A stretch of DNA of 64,000 nt from an uncultured Blautia sp. (GTDB lineage Bacteria > Bacillota > Clostridia > Lachnospirales > Lachnospiraceae), in contig NZ_CANTKB010000004.1 of NCBI RefSeq assembly GCF_947654165.1, positions 100,895-164,894 of the forward strand, in the 5' to 3' direction. This document shows positions 9,401 through 16,188 of the stretch, one piece after another; the first letter of the stretch is position 1, and each line of letters opens with the position of its first letter. The translations under genes were made by a program, and so were the position numbers. The notes under the pieces were generated by a model. The model had not been told where the DNA came from. It searched no databases and saw only the letters and a list, made by a program, of their open reading frames with translations.

Positions 9401-9497
9401 AGGAATCTTTGTATATACGATAGGCGGTACATTGCTGTTAATGGCAGCGGCGCTTCTCATATATAAAATGAAACGTGAGGAGGTGCTGAAAGGGTAA
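3462..9497 (+). CDS. Giant VWA / Cna-B LPXTG surface protein, probable pilus tip adhesin
   Basis: A 2011-residue secreted protein. A signal peptide (KKRILAAILCMVMVLSS, about 1-30) is followed by a Pro/Thr/Glu repeat stalk (bases 3696-3908), an acidic region, then two VWA domains with MIDAS motifs DKSGS (about residue 687) and DASSS (about 1208). A Cna-B/SpaA domain lies near 1052-1113 (ending LKEIKAPSGY), another near 1853-1925 (LKETKAPN) and a beta-rich domain near 1713-1790. The C-terminus carries LPSTG at residue 1974, a hydrophobic helix and basic tail: a sortase signal. VWA plus Cna-B with LPXTG upstream of a backbone pilin and class C sortases is the plan of a pilus tip protein that binds host ligands. 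The start at 3462 follows GGAGGAG; an ATG five codons earlier lies inside that site. Base composition changes sharply near 5010. Confidence 0.92.
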   Translation: MKSNRKKRILAAILCMVMVLSSNISALAEGEMLTDPNAVAEAETPEAVSVTEQEPTAEEPPVTIEQTEPETPAENAEVTAPEVSTENTEPTAPETSTENTEVTAPETSTENTEPTAPEASTENTEPTAPEASTESTEPTAPEVPAEETPVFSEETELTKELWDASGKLVQKVTAKLPKGAFEAETSQIEMEVTYVDSSMENYIKGMMEKKLPTDNTLGDYFLYNIQFKVNGEAKESLEPITITFEKSNLEIKDTKKANVFFFDPANPEVSGDKDELVEITQRSELLESLQAAGQSTATMEEDYDLSSIEIKEENRSGKIVLEGRKSTIYGCYVEKEPEQIPETPAEQPEEKPADIPVLNYEDDQVTVSVTAEEAGVIPEGAELRVLPITSEDAETKEQYQEVEKKIKEKVAEEEKEVAGFLAYDITFVDKDGNKMEPNGKVKVSMDYKKAELPQEVEEKKATDAEVTVLHLEEDENGEVKQVVDMGAEQKANVDTLISTEGTKVQNVEVETESFSVFTITWKYNIFYPLEIQLIDANGIPINAGDFSWDNSSGVQDISQIAQNASITGYTFQYAVYGKDIDSAGKIEYATKVKRIKLEKISGINYEWQYNEKESNGTWNTITNTLYFIYEKNSSSGGDTGGGNTEGTLGAPQHKKYIEENVQGQDYTLNLDVTGKRGEKVGVDVLLVLDKSGSMNNYGLMTPMKECVTKTIVPAILPDDQTVNRVSAISFSSLEYEGDINTGWKGYSDSKNITDAVNSNEFKANGGTNWELAMQKAENSLESANSSPNKKVVIFLSDGAPGFYLTNNGNEAGVGSTTSGTEHAKRARQEAVDYVKTTTFLKNASIYSVYLTQDTSLAMTTFANELRAADIDANSADGTNMNTAIQEILKKITTPVYKNVSIEDVLSEYVVLADEPNYKVQTVINGNATDLSENSYRIEEQPISLANDKQSTKIIVELLNGGELKENVTYRLSFHVKPSEFAISEYARLNGEYPHRGDEETDTPGKDSSQYTSSGKPGFYSNDSATLHYQENEGIQKREPYKKPVIQVQEKKTELTIKKTNSQGAALQGAEFELQKEGTDTKVTVTSNSNGEVILQNLMTGTYILKEIKAPSGYEKLLEEWKVIVQEDGENVTATLYKADGTTPVENNTIINYTETEIAEKNLKSSKTAKVVNEVVNEEERIFQIDLNAATSGQEAGQAAKGASIVLALDASSSMGRSGMNAIKAAAKKFVDTTFNASKISEIAIVWYQGTEGSSDDTTKVNAFETLHDESAVQNVKDFIDDVSHKGGTPMGDAMKATYDLLKEAQNANRYVIFFTDGMPGHSDSNSFNCMVANKAYNYANKIKDTNDGNAIIYTVGYNLSGSFWWEPGHSADTQYGHNNHYTNTTATNFLSGYIATTGKSFTVDKTDELNGIFDDIAGEIGALFTIQPEKIVDVIDARFELTDASKAELEEAGAHIISNADGTTTIEWTGDKATIGNENAGTDGSVKGPWSASFQIKAKDDFIGGNMIPTNGAASGIYLEEGKTRYFEQPSVNVKLLSLSMENKKSWYYKGDIIEPAGFMNELDETLKIHQLNNQVTDTGNPTLPELTKEQKTELVENGTLVVNANGDVETLKYVYPYTSDAVGYFRYTYEIVKDSEKNLLGNMDSHAAEKVGEDVEQYKLTVEFIPYSVDERDATLGDAIKTPATNGGEELNPQTNKLTAEGIYSVNVVAGEIQITKKLEEISDKDQKFSFVVTKDDEEFKTIDITIPAGTEQATYSGEELQNLSRGNYKIVESKATGYGVKEIVLTNRVNEMGTLTEYETDCKSNLESPKSVEFVLGNDKNGSDVIQNGEYKKDGVFGGVLFTNEEIISDWRIVKRSATNHNNFLSGAEFQLFNNQETYYGKSNENGLVEWYNDADFSGEKVEKLEKGSYTLKETKAPNLYAVSDEEWTVEITHDGDLKTIQNKEGKKLQGELDADGKTYKYYFDNVMLYELPSTGGPGIFVYTIGGTLLLMAAALLIYKMKREEVLKG
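3696..3908 (+). repeat. 36-bp tandem repeats coding a TAPE-STENTE stalk
   Basis: Six consecutive units (five of 36 bp, the last of 33 bp) encode variants of the 12-residue motif TAPE-x-STENTEP. Units differ by a few point changes such as GTT/ACT/GCT at the fifth codon. They lie just after the signal peptide of the tip protein and likely form an extended, flexible stalk. In-frame unit length allows slippage without frameshift. Confidence 0.9.
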
Positions 9498-9511
9498 TTT
9501 ATGAAAATGAC

Positions 9512-9539
9512 TTTTCAGCGGTCCTCGCACCGCAGAAAA
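9512..9539 (+). other. Intercistronic hairpin between tip and backbone pilin genes
   Basis: TTTTC-A-GCGGT (9512-9522) pairs with ACCGC-A-GAAAA (9529-9539) around a six-base loop with one A-A mismatch. No T tract follows, so it is unlikely to be a full terminator. Its place just before the major pilin gene suggests an mRNA processing or stability element. Confidence 0.6.
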
Positions 9540-9600
9540 CTGTAACAACAGTTAATGCAAAAAAATGAGGGGGAAACCTCAAAGAAAAGGAGACAACAAT

Positions 9601-11154
9601 ATGAAGATTAAAAAAATTATGGCTATGTTATTAGCAGCGACAATGATAATGGGATCAACTATTACAACATTTGCAGCACAGGGAGAGACACCGAAAGATA
9701 CAGATAAAGCAAAAGTAGAAGTATCTAATGTAGATACAGGAGCAACTGTAACAGCATACCAGATTGTTGATGGTGAGTACAACGAAAATGGTTTTGTAAA
9801 ATATGTAGCAGCAGAGGGTGTAACAATTGCAAATCCTTTAAAACCAACAAGTGGTGAAGTTGCTGAAATTGCTAAGAAAATTAATAATAACGATCTTTCT
9901 AGCCTTAAATCTTTTGATATGACGGATTCAGATGAAAACGGCACTTATGAAGCAGAGTTACATCCAGGTTATTGGGTAGTTCTGGTAAGAGGTGAAAATG
10001 GCAGTGCCAAGATTTACAACCCAATGTTAGTTTCCGTATGGTATTCAAAGAGTGGTAGTGATAATACAATGGTATCAGAAAGTGTCTCTGCAGGGGATGA
10101 TTGGTCATTAGGAACAGATAAAGCATGGGCAAAATCTTCTGAAATTACATTAACAAAAACAGCAAAAGACAGTGCTGACTTTGGTGAAGATGTAGAGTAT
10201 ACCCTTAAGGCAAAAGTTCCTGCATATGGCCCAGAATACATTGCTCCAACATTCAGCATCAAAGATGAAATGGGAGAGGGCGAATTAGAGTTAGTAAAAG
10301 ATTCAATTCAGGTATATCATACAGAAGCAAAGGAAGAGAATAAAGTTGCAGATACGAATTTCACACTTACAGGAAATGTAGACAAGAGTAAAACATTTAC
10401 AGTAGAGTTTAACTCTAACTGGATCAAAGCTAATGGAAACAAAGATGTTGTGATTACATATAATGCGAAAGTATTAGAAGATAATGTAAATAAAGATTCT
10501 CATGACAATACAGCCACATTAACATATTCTAACAATCCAAGCACAACAGATACAAAGACAGCTAGCCAGAAAGTATACTCTTTTGATATCGGTGGTGAAG
10601 CAACTGGAACAAATGGTTTAATTACTAAAAAAGGCGAAGGTGCAGATAAAAATAAATTAGCAGGTGCTGAATTTACATTATACACAGATGATCAGTGTAA
10701 AAATCAGTATGTGAATGCACATCACAAAGCAGGTAAAGCAACAGCAATATCTAATTCTGAAGGTAATATTTACATTACAGGTCTTGAGGCAGGAACAAAT
10801 GGTGCAGTTGTATCTTACTACTTAAAAGAAACAAAAGCTCCAGAAGGATATAGCTTAAATGACACAGTATTTAAAATTGATATTTCTGCAAATATTGAAA
10901 ATGAAGAGTTAAAAAGTTGGAATATTACAATTTCAGATCAAAATGAAAATACAGTAGAGAATAATTTTAAAGTTACATTAGATGGAGTTGAAAATGATCA
11001 CAAAGGTGACGGATTTGAAATTCTTAACACCAAACTTTCCTCCCTTCCATCCACAGGTGGTATCGGTACAACAATCTTCACAATCGGCGGATGTGCAATC
11101 ATGGTTGCAGCAGCAGGATTATTCTTCGTAAGCCGCAGAAAAGCTAACAAATAA
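9601..11154 (+). CDS. LPXTG major (backbone) pilin, SpaA/FimA-like
   Basis: A 517-residue protein with a signal peptide (KKIMAMLLAATMIMGSTITTFA), a first domain with IYNPMLVSV (about residue 138), a D2-type fimbrial isopeptide domain and a Cna-B domain (LITKKGEG...AGAEFTLY) with the E-box YYLKETKAPEGY. The sortase signal LPSTG is at residue 482, followed by a hydrophobic helix and RRKANK. Class C sortases join such pilins covalently into fibres. The start at 9601 follows AAGGAGA; an upstream in-frame ATG (9565) has no good ribosome site. It lies second in the operon, directly before two sortases. Confidence 0.92.
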   Translation: MKIKKIMAMLLAATMIMGSTITTFAAQGETPKDTDKAKVEVSNVDTGATVTAYQIVDGEYNENGFVKYVAAEGVTIANPLKPTSGEVAEIAKKINNNDLSSLKSFDMTDSDENGTYEAELHPGYWVVLVRGENGSAKIYNPMLVSVWYSKSGSDNTMVSESVSAGDDWSLGTDKAWAKSSEITLTKTAKDSADFGEDVEYTLKAKVPAYGPEYIAPTFSIKDEMGEGELELVKDSIQVYHTEAKEENKVADTNFTLTGNVDKSKTFTVEFNSNWIKANGNKDVVITYNAKVLEDNVNKDSHDNTATLTYSNNPSTTDTKTASQKVYSFDIGGEATGTNGLITKKGEGADKNKLAGAEFTLYTDDQCKNQYVNAHHKAGKATAISNSEGNIYITGLEAGTNGAVVSYYLKETKAPEGYSLNDTVFKIDISANIENEELKSWNITISDQNENTVENNFKVTLDGVENDHKGDGFEILNTKLSSLPSTGGIGTTIFTIGGCAIMVAAAGLFFVSRRKANK

Positions 11155-11198
11155 TTAGCGATTCACAGGAATTACATAAGAAACACAGGAAACCACAC

Positions 11199-11225
11199 AG
11201 CCGGGGCGGCAACCTCGCCCCGGCT
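11199..11225 (+). other. Strong GC hairpin between backbone pilin and sortase genes
   Basis: A perfect 10-bp stem, AGCCGGGGCG (11199-11208) with CGCCCCGGCT (11216-11225), around a 7-nt loop. It is followed by ATTCT then A-rich sequence, so the T tract is poor. It probably acts as a partial terminator or 3' stabiliser, giving much pilin mRNA and less sortase mRNA. Confidence 0.75.
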
Positions 11226-11258
11226 ATTCTAAAAAATACAACAATAAGGAGAGTCCGG

Positions 11259-12188
11259 ATGAATAAGAAAATTTCTAAAATATTGATTGCAGTTATGTTT
11301 TTAGCCGGTTTGTCCTTGCTGCTGTATCCATTAGTATCCAATGAATGGAACTCTTACAGGCAGGAACGACTGATCAGTAATTATGATTCCAACGTTTCCA
11401 AGATGGAGGCAGAGGGTAAGATTGATTATGACAGTGAATGGAATGTGGCAAATGCCTACAATGAGGCACTGCTTCCAAGTATCCTTCCTGATTCCTTTGC
11501 AGTAGCAGAGGCATCTGAAGAAGAAGATGCAGGATATATATCCAGCCTGAACTTAAATGGTGACGGTATGATGGGATATGTAGAAATTCCAAAGATTGAC
11601 GTAAAGGTACCGGTTTTCCATACTACAGAGGAAGAGGTACTTCAGAAAGCAGCAGGTCATCTGGAGGGAAGTTCTCTTCCGGTAGGCGGTCCAAGTACCC
11701 ATGCTGTTATATCTGCACACAGGGGACTGCCCAGTGCAACACTTTTTACGGACTTAGACAAATTGGAGGAAGGAGACCACTTCCTTTTACGCATATTAGA
11801 TGATATACTTTGTTATAAGGTGGATAAAATTTCTGTTGTAGAACCTACAGAGACAGAGAGCCTTGCAGTAGAAGAAGGTCAGGACCTTGTAACATTGCTT
11901 ACCTGTACTCCTTACGGAGTAAACAGCCAGAGACTTCTGGTGAGAGGCCACAGAGTGCCATATGAAGAAGCTGAGATGGAAGAAGTTCCCAAGGGACTGA
12001 TTACCGGGGCAAGTCTTCATACCAGCTATCTGCTCTGGGTCATTGTAGGATTATCCGTGACAGGAATCTTTATCCTGGGTCTGTATCTGTATGAGAAGAA
12101 GGTACGTTCCGCACGTATTCAAGGGGTGGAAGAACCGGATGTTAAGACAGCAGAAACAGAAGAAACAGAAACCAGGAAAGAGGATTAG
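11259..12188 (+). CDS. srtC: Class C (pilus) sortase
   Basis: A 309-residue membrane transpeptidase that polymerises LPXTG pilins. It has an N-terminal membrane helix (about 7-25), a catalytic domain with His154 in SAHRGLPSA, Cys216 in TLLTCTPYG and Arg225 in the following NSQRLLVRG, and a C-terminal membrane helix (about 247-270) with a charged tail, all usual for class C. A good GGAG site precedes the ATG. The next gene is a paralogue starting two bases after the stop. Confidence 0.95.
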   Translation: MNKKISKILIAVMFLAGLSLLLYPLVSNEWNSYRQERLISNYDSNVSKMEAEGKIDYDSEWNVANAYNEALLPSILPDSFAVAEASEEEDAGYISSLNLNGDGMMGYVEIPKIDVKVPVFHTTEEEVLQKAAGHLEGSSLPVGGPSTHAVISAHRGLPSATLFTDLDKLEEGDHFLLRILDDILCYKVDKISVVEPTETESLAVEEGQDLVTLLTCTPYGVNSQRLLVRGHRVPYEEAEMEEVPKGLITGASLHTSYLLWVIVGLSVTGIFILGLYLYEKKVRSARIQGVEEPDVKTAETEETETRKED

Positions 12189-12190
12189 AC

Positions 12191-13069
12191 ATGAAACGTA
12201 AGATTGCAAATGTTCTGTTTGGACTATTGTTTCTCATAGGATTTGGGATTTTGGTATATCCTACGGTGTCGGATCAGTGGAATACTTACCGACAGAGCCG
12301 TCTGATTTCGAATTACGAGACGGTTGTAGAAAATTTGACAGAAGAAGATTTCTCGGATGAATGGCAGAAAGCCATTGCCTTTGACCAGGCATTGGTTCAA
12401 AATGACCTCTACGGAGATGTGTTCGGAGAGGATGACGGGGAGTTGGAGAACACCGAATACTGGAAAGTATTAAATGTAGCAAATGACGGTGTTATGGGAT
12501 ACCTCTCCATTCCGAAGATCAATGTGAAGCATGCGATTTACCACGGCACAGGTGACAAGGTGCTCCAGACCGGTATCGGCCACTTAAACGGCACCAAACT
12601 TCCCATAGGAGGGGAGAGTACTCACAGTGTTCTGGCTGCTCACAGGGGATTGCCCAGTGCCAGGCTGTTTACAGACCTGGATCAGATAAAAAAAGGTGAT
12701 ATGTTTTATATCCATGTGCTGGATGAGATTCTTGCCTATCAGGTAGACCAGATTCTTGACATGGTGGATAAAGACGATCACGAGACATTGGAAGCAGCAC
12801 TGCAGATTGAAGAGGGAAAAGATCAGGTGACGCTGTTCACCTGCACCCCATATGGTGTAAACTCCCACCGCCTGTTAGTGAGAGGAACCAGAGTTCCTTA
12901 CAATGGCGAGGAGGAAGCAGAAACTTCAGTTGCAGAGTCCATGCTCAAGACAGTTCAGAATTACTACATGCTGTATCTGATTCTGGGATTATCAATTACA
13001 TTCTTGATTATATTGTTCATGAGATTTTTGTTCAAAGCAAAGGACAAGAAAGACAAGAACGAAAAATAA
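12191..13069 (+). CDS. srtC: Class C (pilus) sortase, second copy
   Basis: A 292-residue paralogue of the preceding sortase. It shares the WNTYRQSRLISNYE segment after the first membrane helix, His151 in AAHRGLPSA, Cys218 in TLFTCTPYG, NSHRLLVRG after it, and a C-terminal membrane helix and basic tail. Two class C sortases beside two LPXTG substrates suggest that one handles the shaft and the other adds the tip or a different subunit; this is inference. Translation is likely coupled to the upstream sortase. Confidence 0.95.
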   Translation: MKRKIANVLFGLLFLIGFGILVYPTVSDQWNTYRQSRLISNYETVVENLTEEDFSDEWQKAIAFDQALVQNDLYGDVFGEDDGELENTEYWKVLNVANDGVMGYLSIPKINVKHAIYHGTGDKVLQTGIGHLNGTKLPIGGESTHSVLAAHRGLPSARLFTDLDQIKKGDMFYIHVLDEILAYQVDQILDMVDKDDHETLEAALQIEEGKDQVTLFTCTPYGVNSHRLLVRGTRVPYNGEEEAETSVAESMLKTVQNYYMLYLILGLSITFLIILFMRFLFKAKDKKDKNEK

Positions 13070-13090
13070 ATTTTTGAAGGAGGGTACGAT

Positions 13091-14095
13091 GTGAAAATGA
13101 GGAAAAGAATAAAAAAAGGAAGCACATGGTTTCTGGCTCTGACGGTTTTCATGTCCGCCATGGTGATTTCAGATGTTAATGCAGCCAATGGGATTGATGT
13201 TGACGAGGACTGTTCCATTCATTTTGAATTAAGTGGAGATTTAGACAAGGAATTCTCAGAACTCAAGGATCTGGAAGTACCTGTGAAGCTGTATAAAGTG
13301 GCAGATGTCACAGTGTCCGGCATATACAATTCCCTGGAGGAGTACAAAGGGCTGGATCTGGAAAAAGTAGATTCCGATACTACAGCAGCACAGTGGGAAG
13401 AAATGGCTCAGAAGGCACAGGAAATTGTGACGGAGACAAAAAAGGAGCCGGCAGCAGAAGTAGTGATTGAAAATGGCAAAGGTGTGGCTGAAAACCTGAA
13501 AACAGGTATGTACCTGGTAGCAGCAGAAGAAGTGCTTTCAACGGGATATGCGTATCAGTTTACTCCATTTTTGATTTCACTTCCAAATAATTATTATGCT
13601 ACTTCCGGAAATGATGACTGGGTGTATGATGTGACAACCAGTTTGAAGCCGGAGAAGGAAAGCCGTCTTGGAAGCCTGATCATTGACAAGACTCTGGATT
13701 CTTTTAATGCAACTCTGGGAAGTGCAACCTTTGTATTCCAGATAGAAGCAGAGCTAGATGGAGAAAATGTATACAGTGATGTGGTTTCCATGGTGTTTGA
13801 CGCAGCAGGAACGAAGAGCCTTACAGTCTCAGGCATTCCGGCAGGAGCACAGGTGACTGTGACGGAAGTTTACAGCGGAGCCAATTATGAGCTTACCACA
13901 GCGGCTTCTCAGAATGTGACCATTGTAGCAGATTCTGATGAAGCACCAGAAGCAAATGCAGTTCACGCAGCATTTACCAATACTTATAATGACGGAATGA
14001 ACGGAAATGCCAGTGTGGTAAATCATTTTTCAGTAAATGATGAAGGTGTATGGACTGTAGAGCAGGAATTCAGCAATGCAGGAGCACAGGAGTAA
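13091..14095 (+). CDS. Secreted pilin-like protein with isopeptide-type domain, no sortase signal
   Basis: A 334-residue protein with a signal peptide (TWFLALTVFMSAMVISDVNA). The N-terminal domain contains a pilin-like segment (GMYLVAAEEV... YQFTPFLISLPN, about 138-165). A second domain (about 197-310: IIDKTLDSFNATLGSATFVFQ... VTEVYSGANYEL) resembles streptococcal FctA/DUF5979-type isopeptide domains. There is no LPXTG motif or C-terminal membrane helix, so attachment must be by another route or the protein is released. The start is taken as GTG at 13091, six bases after AAGGAGGG; the ATG at 13097 is the alternative. Confidence 0.75.
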   Translation: MKMRKRIKKGSTWFLALTVFMSAMVISDVNAANGIDVDEDCSIHFELSGDLDKEFSELKDLEVPVKLYKVADVTVSGIYNSLEEYKGLDLEKVDSDTTAAQWEEMAQKAQEIVTETKKEPAAEVVIENGKGVAENLKTGMYLVAAEEVLSTGYAYQFTPFLISLPNNYYATSGNDDWVYDVTTSLKPEKESRLGSLIIDKTLDSFNATLGSATFVFQIEAELDGENVYSDVVSMVFDAAGTKSLTVSGIPAGAQVTVTEVYSGANYELTTAASQNVTIVADSDEAPEANAVHAAFTNTYNDGMNGNASVVNHFSVNDEGVWTVEQEFSNAGAQE

Positions 14096-14110
14096 GGGAG
14101 GTAGGATGCA

Positions 14111-14644
14111 ATGAAAAAGAGTTTTAATAAAAAGAACCTTTGTCTGGCAGCAGCAGCCCTTACCTTGACAGCAGGGGTGTCTGTAGGAAGTACGATGGCG
14201 TACTTCACGACTTATGCTACAGCTTCCGGTGGTGCTACAATCAGCCTGGGTTCCACGGAAATTGTTCCGGGTGAAACAGTTTCTGCTATGACAAAACATA
14301 TTAAAGTGCAAAATACTGGTGATTTTGAGTGTTACGTCAGAGTGAAGGTTCTGGCAGGAGATAAGTACAAAGACGGGCTGGAATTTTCAGCACCGGAAGG
14401 ACACTGGGAATTAAAGAATGGTTATTATGAATGTGACCAGATTGTAGCTCCCGGTGAGGAATCTTCTGAATTACAGGTAAAGGTAAATGCCATGGACAGC
14501 ACTGAGGATTTCAATGTTATTGTTATCCAGGAATGTACTGCAGTGCTTTATGATGAAGATGGAAAACCATACGCAGACTGGGACAGAATCGCAGACAGCA
14601 GCGAGGATGTCTGGGGCGGAAATGAAGGGGAGGTTGGTGAATAA
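14111..14644 (+). CDS. TasA/CalY-like secreted protein with SipW-type signal peptide
   Basis: A 177-residue protein with the signature of SipW-cognate export signals: KK-rich start, a hydrophobic LAAAALTLTAGVSVGSTMAYF run and Thr/Ala residues after the cleavage region. The mature part is a beta-rich domain typical of TasA/camelysin-like matrix proteins (KHIKVQNTGDFECYVRVKV). It lies in the pilus operon a few genes before a SipW-like signal peptidase, which is expected to process it. Its stop codon overlaps the next start (TAATG). Confidence 0.8.
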   Translation: MKKSFNKKNLCLAAAALTLTAGVSVGSTMAYFTTYATASGGATISLGSTEIVPGETVSAMTKHIKVQNTGDFECYVRVKVLAGDKYKDGLEFSAPEGHWELKNGYYECDQIVAPGEESSELQVKVNAMDSTEDFNVIVIQECTAVLYDEDGKPYADWDRIADSSEDVWGGNEGEVGE

Positions 14645-15399
14645 TGAAAAAACGTAAATTTTTATCAACCAAGACCATTGCTCTTCTTTCAGCATCTGCA
14701 CTTTTGCTGGTGGGAAGTACCGTAGGAAGTACCAGAGCAGCACTTACTTATTACAGTGAGAATTATGCAGCACAGGTAGAAGTTTCCAGTATCGGTGTCA
14801 GCCTTACAGAGAATGGCGAAGTGGTTTCTTCCAGAGACTACAGTCACAAGAATGATGAATGGAATGAGACTTCAGGAACATTACTGGCAGATCTGCAGAA
14901 GGATGGAAAGATCATTCCAGGTAAAAAATACGATGAAGAGTTAAAAGTCTCAAATAGTGGTTCTATTGACAGTTATGTAAGGGTAATTCTTACGAAGAGC
15001 TGGAAGACTCCAGATGGCAAGAAAGATACGAATCTTGACCCTGACTGGATTGAACTGAACCTCTTGACAGATAATGGCTGGATGATTGACGAAAGTGCAT
15101 CCACCAAGGAACGTACCGTTCTTTATTACAGTGGTATTGTGGGAGCTGGACAGGAAACAAAGCCTTTTGCGGATTCACTGAAGATCAATAATGAGATTGG
15201 CCAGCAGGTGAAGACGGAAACAACCACTGACAAAGATGGAAACAAGATTATCAATCATGTTTATAAATACAATGGTTATCAGTTTGATTTAGAAGCAGAG
15301 GTCAATGCAGTGCAGACACATAACGCACAGGACGCTATCAAGAGTGCATGGGGCGTGGATGTGAGTGTTGCAGCAGACGGAACATTGAGCTTACAGTAG
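14644..15399 (+). CDS. Second SipW-type signal peptide protein, TasA-like
   Basis: A 251-residue protein beginning with a SipW-class signal (IALLSASALLLVGSTVGSTRAALTYYSE). The mature part again contains the SGSIDSYVRVILTK type beta-strand that parallels VQNTGDFECYVRVKV in the preceding protein, so the two are likely diverged paralogues. Translation is coupled to the upstream gene by a one-base overlap. Likely role: surface fibre or matrix subunit secreted with its neighbour; inferred from family and context. Confidence 0.8.
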   Translation: MKKRKFLSTKTIALLSASALLLVGSTVGSTRAALTYYSENYAAQVEVSSIGVSLTENGEVVSSRDYSHKNDEWNETSGTLLADLQKDGKIIPGKKYDEELKVSNSGSIDSYVRVILTKSWKTPDGKKDTNLDPDWIELNLLTDNGWMIDESASTKERTVLYYSGIVGAGQETKPFADSLKINNEIGQQVKTETTTDKDGNKIINHVYKYNGYQFDLEAEVNAVQTHNAQDAIKSAWGVDVSVAADGTLSLQ

Positions 15400-15412
15400 G
15401 AGGTACAAGAAC

Positions 15413-16186
15413 ATGAAAAAAAGTATTTTGTGCCTTGTCATGGCAGCAATTATGACTGTAGGCACTTCCATGAATGTATTTGCAGAGAAAATCACAGGCT
15501 CTAAGGACTGGGCAGTGGAGTTTGATGGTGAAAAGATGAACAGCACTTTTGATGCTTCCCAGTTAAGTGCAGAGGTGTATAAACTTCTTCCTGGTGACAG
15601 CATGGAGCTGCAGGTCGGAGTGAAGAATACCGGCTCTGATGAAACGGACTGGTATATGACAAATGAAATCCTTCAGAGTCTGGAGGACAGCCAGAGTGTG
15701 GCTGAAGGTGGTGCTTATACTTACCGCCTGACTTATGTGGATCATAAGAATGCGGAGACAGTGCTTTACAGCAGTGATACCGTAGGTGGTGAGGGTTCTA
15801 CGGCAGCAGGGGAAGGTCTTGGGCAGGCTACGAATTCTCTGGAAGATTATTTCTATCTGGACAGACTGAAAAAAGGTGAGTCCGGAACCGTACATCTGAC
15901 CATTGCATTAGATGGTGAGACTCAGGGAAATGATTATCAGGATACCTTGGCGAAATTGCAGATGAATTTTGCAGTGGAGAAGGTGACCGCAGAGGTGGAA
16001 TATCGCCCCGGTGACCCGATCAAGAAAACCGAGGTTCAGAAGGTAGCAAGAACGGATCCGAAGACAGGAGACCAGACTAAGGTGATCGGTCTTTGTGCAG
16101 TCGCTTTGGTAAGTGGACTGGTTCTGTTGTTCTTTGGAATCACTTCTATGAAGAAAAAACGTAAAGACAGGAAAGGAGAGCAGTAG
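15413..16186 (+). CDS. Secreted surface protein with degenerate sorting signal
   Basis: A 257-residue protein with a Sec signal peptide (ILCLVMAAIMTVGTSMNVFA), a beta-rich ectodomain (VGVKNTGSDETDWYMTNEIL) and a C-terminal sequence DPKTGDQTK followed by a hydrophobic helix and KKKRKDRK. The C-terminus has the layout of a sortase signal, but the first residue of LPKTG is replaced by Asp and the Leu is absent. It may be membrane-anchored or a substrate of a relaxed sortase. The ribosome site GGAGG precedes ATG 15413. Function not recognised beyond the operon context. Confidence 0.75.
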   Translation: MKKSILCLVMAAIMTVGTSMNVFAEKITGSKDWAVEFDGEKMNSTFDASQLSAEVYKLLPGDSMELQVGVKNTGSDETDWYMTNEILQSLEDSQSVAEGGAYTYRLTYVDHKNAETVLYSSDTVGGEGSTAAGEGLGQATNSLEDYFYLDRLKKGESGTVHLTIALDGETQGNDYQDTLAKLQMNFAVEKVTAEVEYRPGDPIKKTEVQKVARTDPKTGDQTKVIGLCAVALVSGLVLLFFGITSMKKKRKDRKGEQ

Positions 16187-16188
16187 AC

